Below the pieces are notes generated by a model, which was given only the letters and a program-made list of their open reading frames with translations, was not told the origin of the DNA and did not search any database. A stretch of DNA of 64,000 nt from Actinoplanes sp. NBC_00393 (GTDB lineage: Bacteria; Actinomycetota; Actinomycetes; Mycobacteriales; Micromonosporaceae), in NCBI RefSeq assembly GCF_036053395.1, contig NZ_CP107942.1, positions 8,574,501 to 8,638,500 of the forward strand, read 5' to 3'. The position numbers and the translations under genes are program-made. This document shows positions 63,314 through 64,000 of the stretch, in pieces (within the stretch, counting starts at the first letter, position 1; each line of letters starts with the position of its first letter).

Positions 63314-63811
63314 TCAGCCGTCGTCGTCGCCGGCCAGGATGGCGGTGACGCCGTCCAGGCCCTTGCGGGTGCCGACCGCCACCACCACGTCGTTCGCCTC
63401 GAACTTGAAGGCGGGACCCGGTGACGCGATCACCTCCCGATCGCGCAGCACGGCCACGATGGAGGCGCCCGTCCGGCTGCGCGTCCGGGTGTCGCCCAGC
63501 TTGCGGCCCACGAACGGGGAACCGGCGGGCAGGGCGATCTGCTCGGTGAGCAGACCGGCCGCCTGCTGCCGGAGGCCGGCGAGCTGACCGAGCATCAGGG
63601 ACGCGCCGAGGACGTCCGCCAAGGCTTCGGCCTCGTCGTCGGTGAGCGGGATCGAGGCCAGACTCGCGTCGGGATCGTCCACGTCGTACAGGACCAGGTC
63701 GCGGCGGCCGTTGCGGTGCGAGACCACCCCGACCGTCCGCCCGGAAGAGGTCACCAGGTCATGGCGGACGCCGATTCCCGGCAGCGGAGTCTGTTCCACC
63801 CGTACGCGCAC
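63314..63811 (-). CDS. Antiporter regulatory subunit, KhtT-type
   Basis: 165 residues from GTG at 63811. The N-terminal half (T-P-L-P-G-I-G, then R-N-G-R-R-D-L) is KhtT-like, and the C-terminal half is an RCK_C/TrkA-C domain (about 80-160) with V-G-R-K-L-G-D, I-V-A-V-L-R-D and V-V-V-A-V-G-T. In Bacillus KhtT the C-domain binds c-di-AMP and gates KhtU; the same is possible here. Co-transcribed with the antiporter. Confidence 0.9.
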   Translation of the reverse strand: MRVRVEQTPLPGIGVRHDLVTSSGRTVGVVSHRNGRRDLVLYDVDDPDASLASIPLTDDEAEALADVLGASLMLGQLAGLRQQAAGLLTEQIALPAGSPFVGRKLGDTRTRSRTGASIVAVLRDREVIASPGPAFKFEANDVVVAVGTRKGLDGVTAILAGDDDG

Positions 63812-63860
63812 GACGCCAACGTTAACCCGCAGATCAGCCGTTTCGTGCCACGAGGTCGGA

Positions 63861-64000
63861 TTACCCCTGGCCCGCTGCGGACTTGTGATCAGATTCAGCC
63901 GGTTCCACGGTGACGGCGGGCGGCCGGAAGGCGACCAGCAGGAGCAGGCCGAGCACGCTCAGCGTCAGATTCAGTCCGTACGCCAGACGGAAGCCGAACT
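63861..64000 (-). CDS. Membrane transporter C-terminus (partial)
   Basis: Only the last 45 codons lie in the window; the gene continues past the right edge. They encode one membrane helix (L-T-L-S-V-L-G-L-L-L-L-V-A-F) and a short polar tail ending A-A-G-Q-G. A major facilitator or similar transporter is possible, but the family cannot be set from this piece. Confidence 0.5.
   Translation of the reverse strand, partial: FGFRLAYGLNLTLSVLGLLLLVAFRPPAVTVEPAESDHKSAAGQG

Overview
This window looks like chromosome of a high-GC Gram-positive actinomycete, probably of the Micromonosporaceae (Actinoplanes/Micromonospora type). That placement is inferred from GC-rich codon use, frequent GTG starts, the fhaA-fhaB-pstP-rodA-pbpA-pknA-pknB cluster with crgA nearby, a dnaK-grpE-dnaJ-hspR operon preceded by a HAIR operator, a class E sortase, a DUF397 protein and a bacterial GPP34 protein. 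No phage, insertion sequence, rRNA or CRISPR was seen. Most of the window is core chromosome, with lineage-specific low-complexity genes and tandem repeats between.

Layout: 0-2.6 kb, small lineage proteins and a WecG/TagA glycosyltransferase. 2.8-12 kb, a tRNA-Leu and the seven-gene phospho-signalling and cell-wall operon. 12-17.1 kb, a leftward operon of DUF881 protein, giant class E sortase, small membrane protein and trpG/pabA. 17.2-24 kb, crgA, a membrane Fe-S oxidoreductase, GPP34, two CNNM/HlyC-type CBS membrane proteins and a LamG-like secreted protein. 24-29 kb, a 62-bp tandem repeat tract, tRNA-Gly, a flavin split-barrel protein, dcd, a YciI-like protein, a second repeat tract and a phosphotransferase/phosphoribosyltransferase pair. 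29-36.5 kb, a SpoIIE-type phosphatase, a fadE5-like acyl-CoA dehydrogenase with a palindromic operator, a subtilase-like protein apparently lacking its serine nucleophile, sixA, and a hemolysin III protein. 36.6-42 kb, 5-oxoprolinase pxpB-pxpC-pxpA, an ECF sigma factor with a CU044_5270-type partner, and a thioredoxin-NHL protein. 42-46.4 kb, a 1420-residue disordered membrane protein with an LppU-like tail. 47-50.7 kb, 2-oxoacid dehydrogenase E1alpha-E1beta-E2. 51-57 kb, a disordered membrane protein and a leftward operon of two dynamin-like GTPases plus a conserved hypothetical. 57-61.4 kb, the dnaK operon. 61.5-64 kb, a conserved hypothetical, a KhtT/KhtU-type cation/proton antiporter pair and the end of a membrane protein.

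How they work together: the Ser/Thr kinases PknA/PknB, phosphatase PstP and FHA adaptors probably control RodA/PbpA and, with CrgA, polar growth and division. The sortase and its DUF881 neighbour lie beside this cluster. The dynamin-like pair is divergent from the heat-shock operon, which HspR should autoregulate through the HAIR site.

Most unusual features: (i) two giant single-pass membrane proteins whose predicted cytoplasmic parts are roughly 880-1330 residues of Pro/Gly/Ser repeats; (ii) tandem repeats beginning at or just after stop codons at four separate loci; (iii) a pseudo-subtilase; (iv) a two-GTPase membrane-remodelling candidate operon; (v) a perfect 14-bp UUCG hairpin between grpE and dnaJ. 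None can be shown from sequence alone to be a new system.
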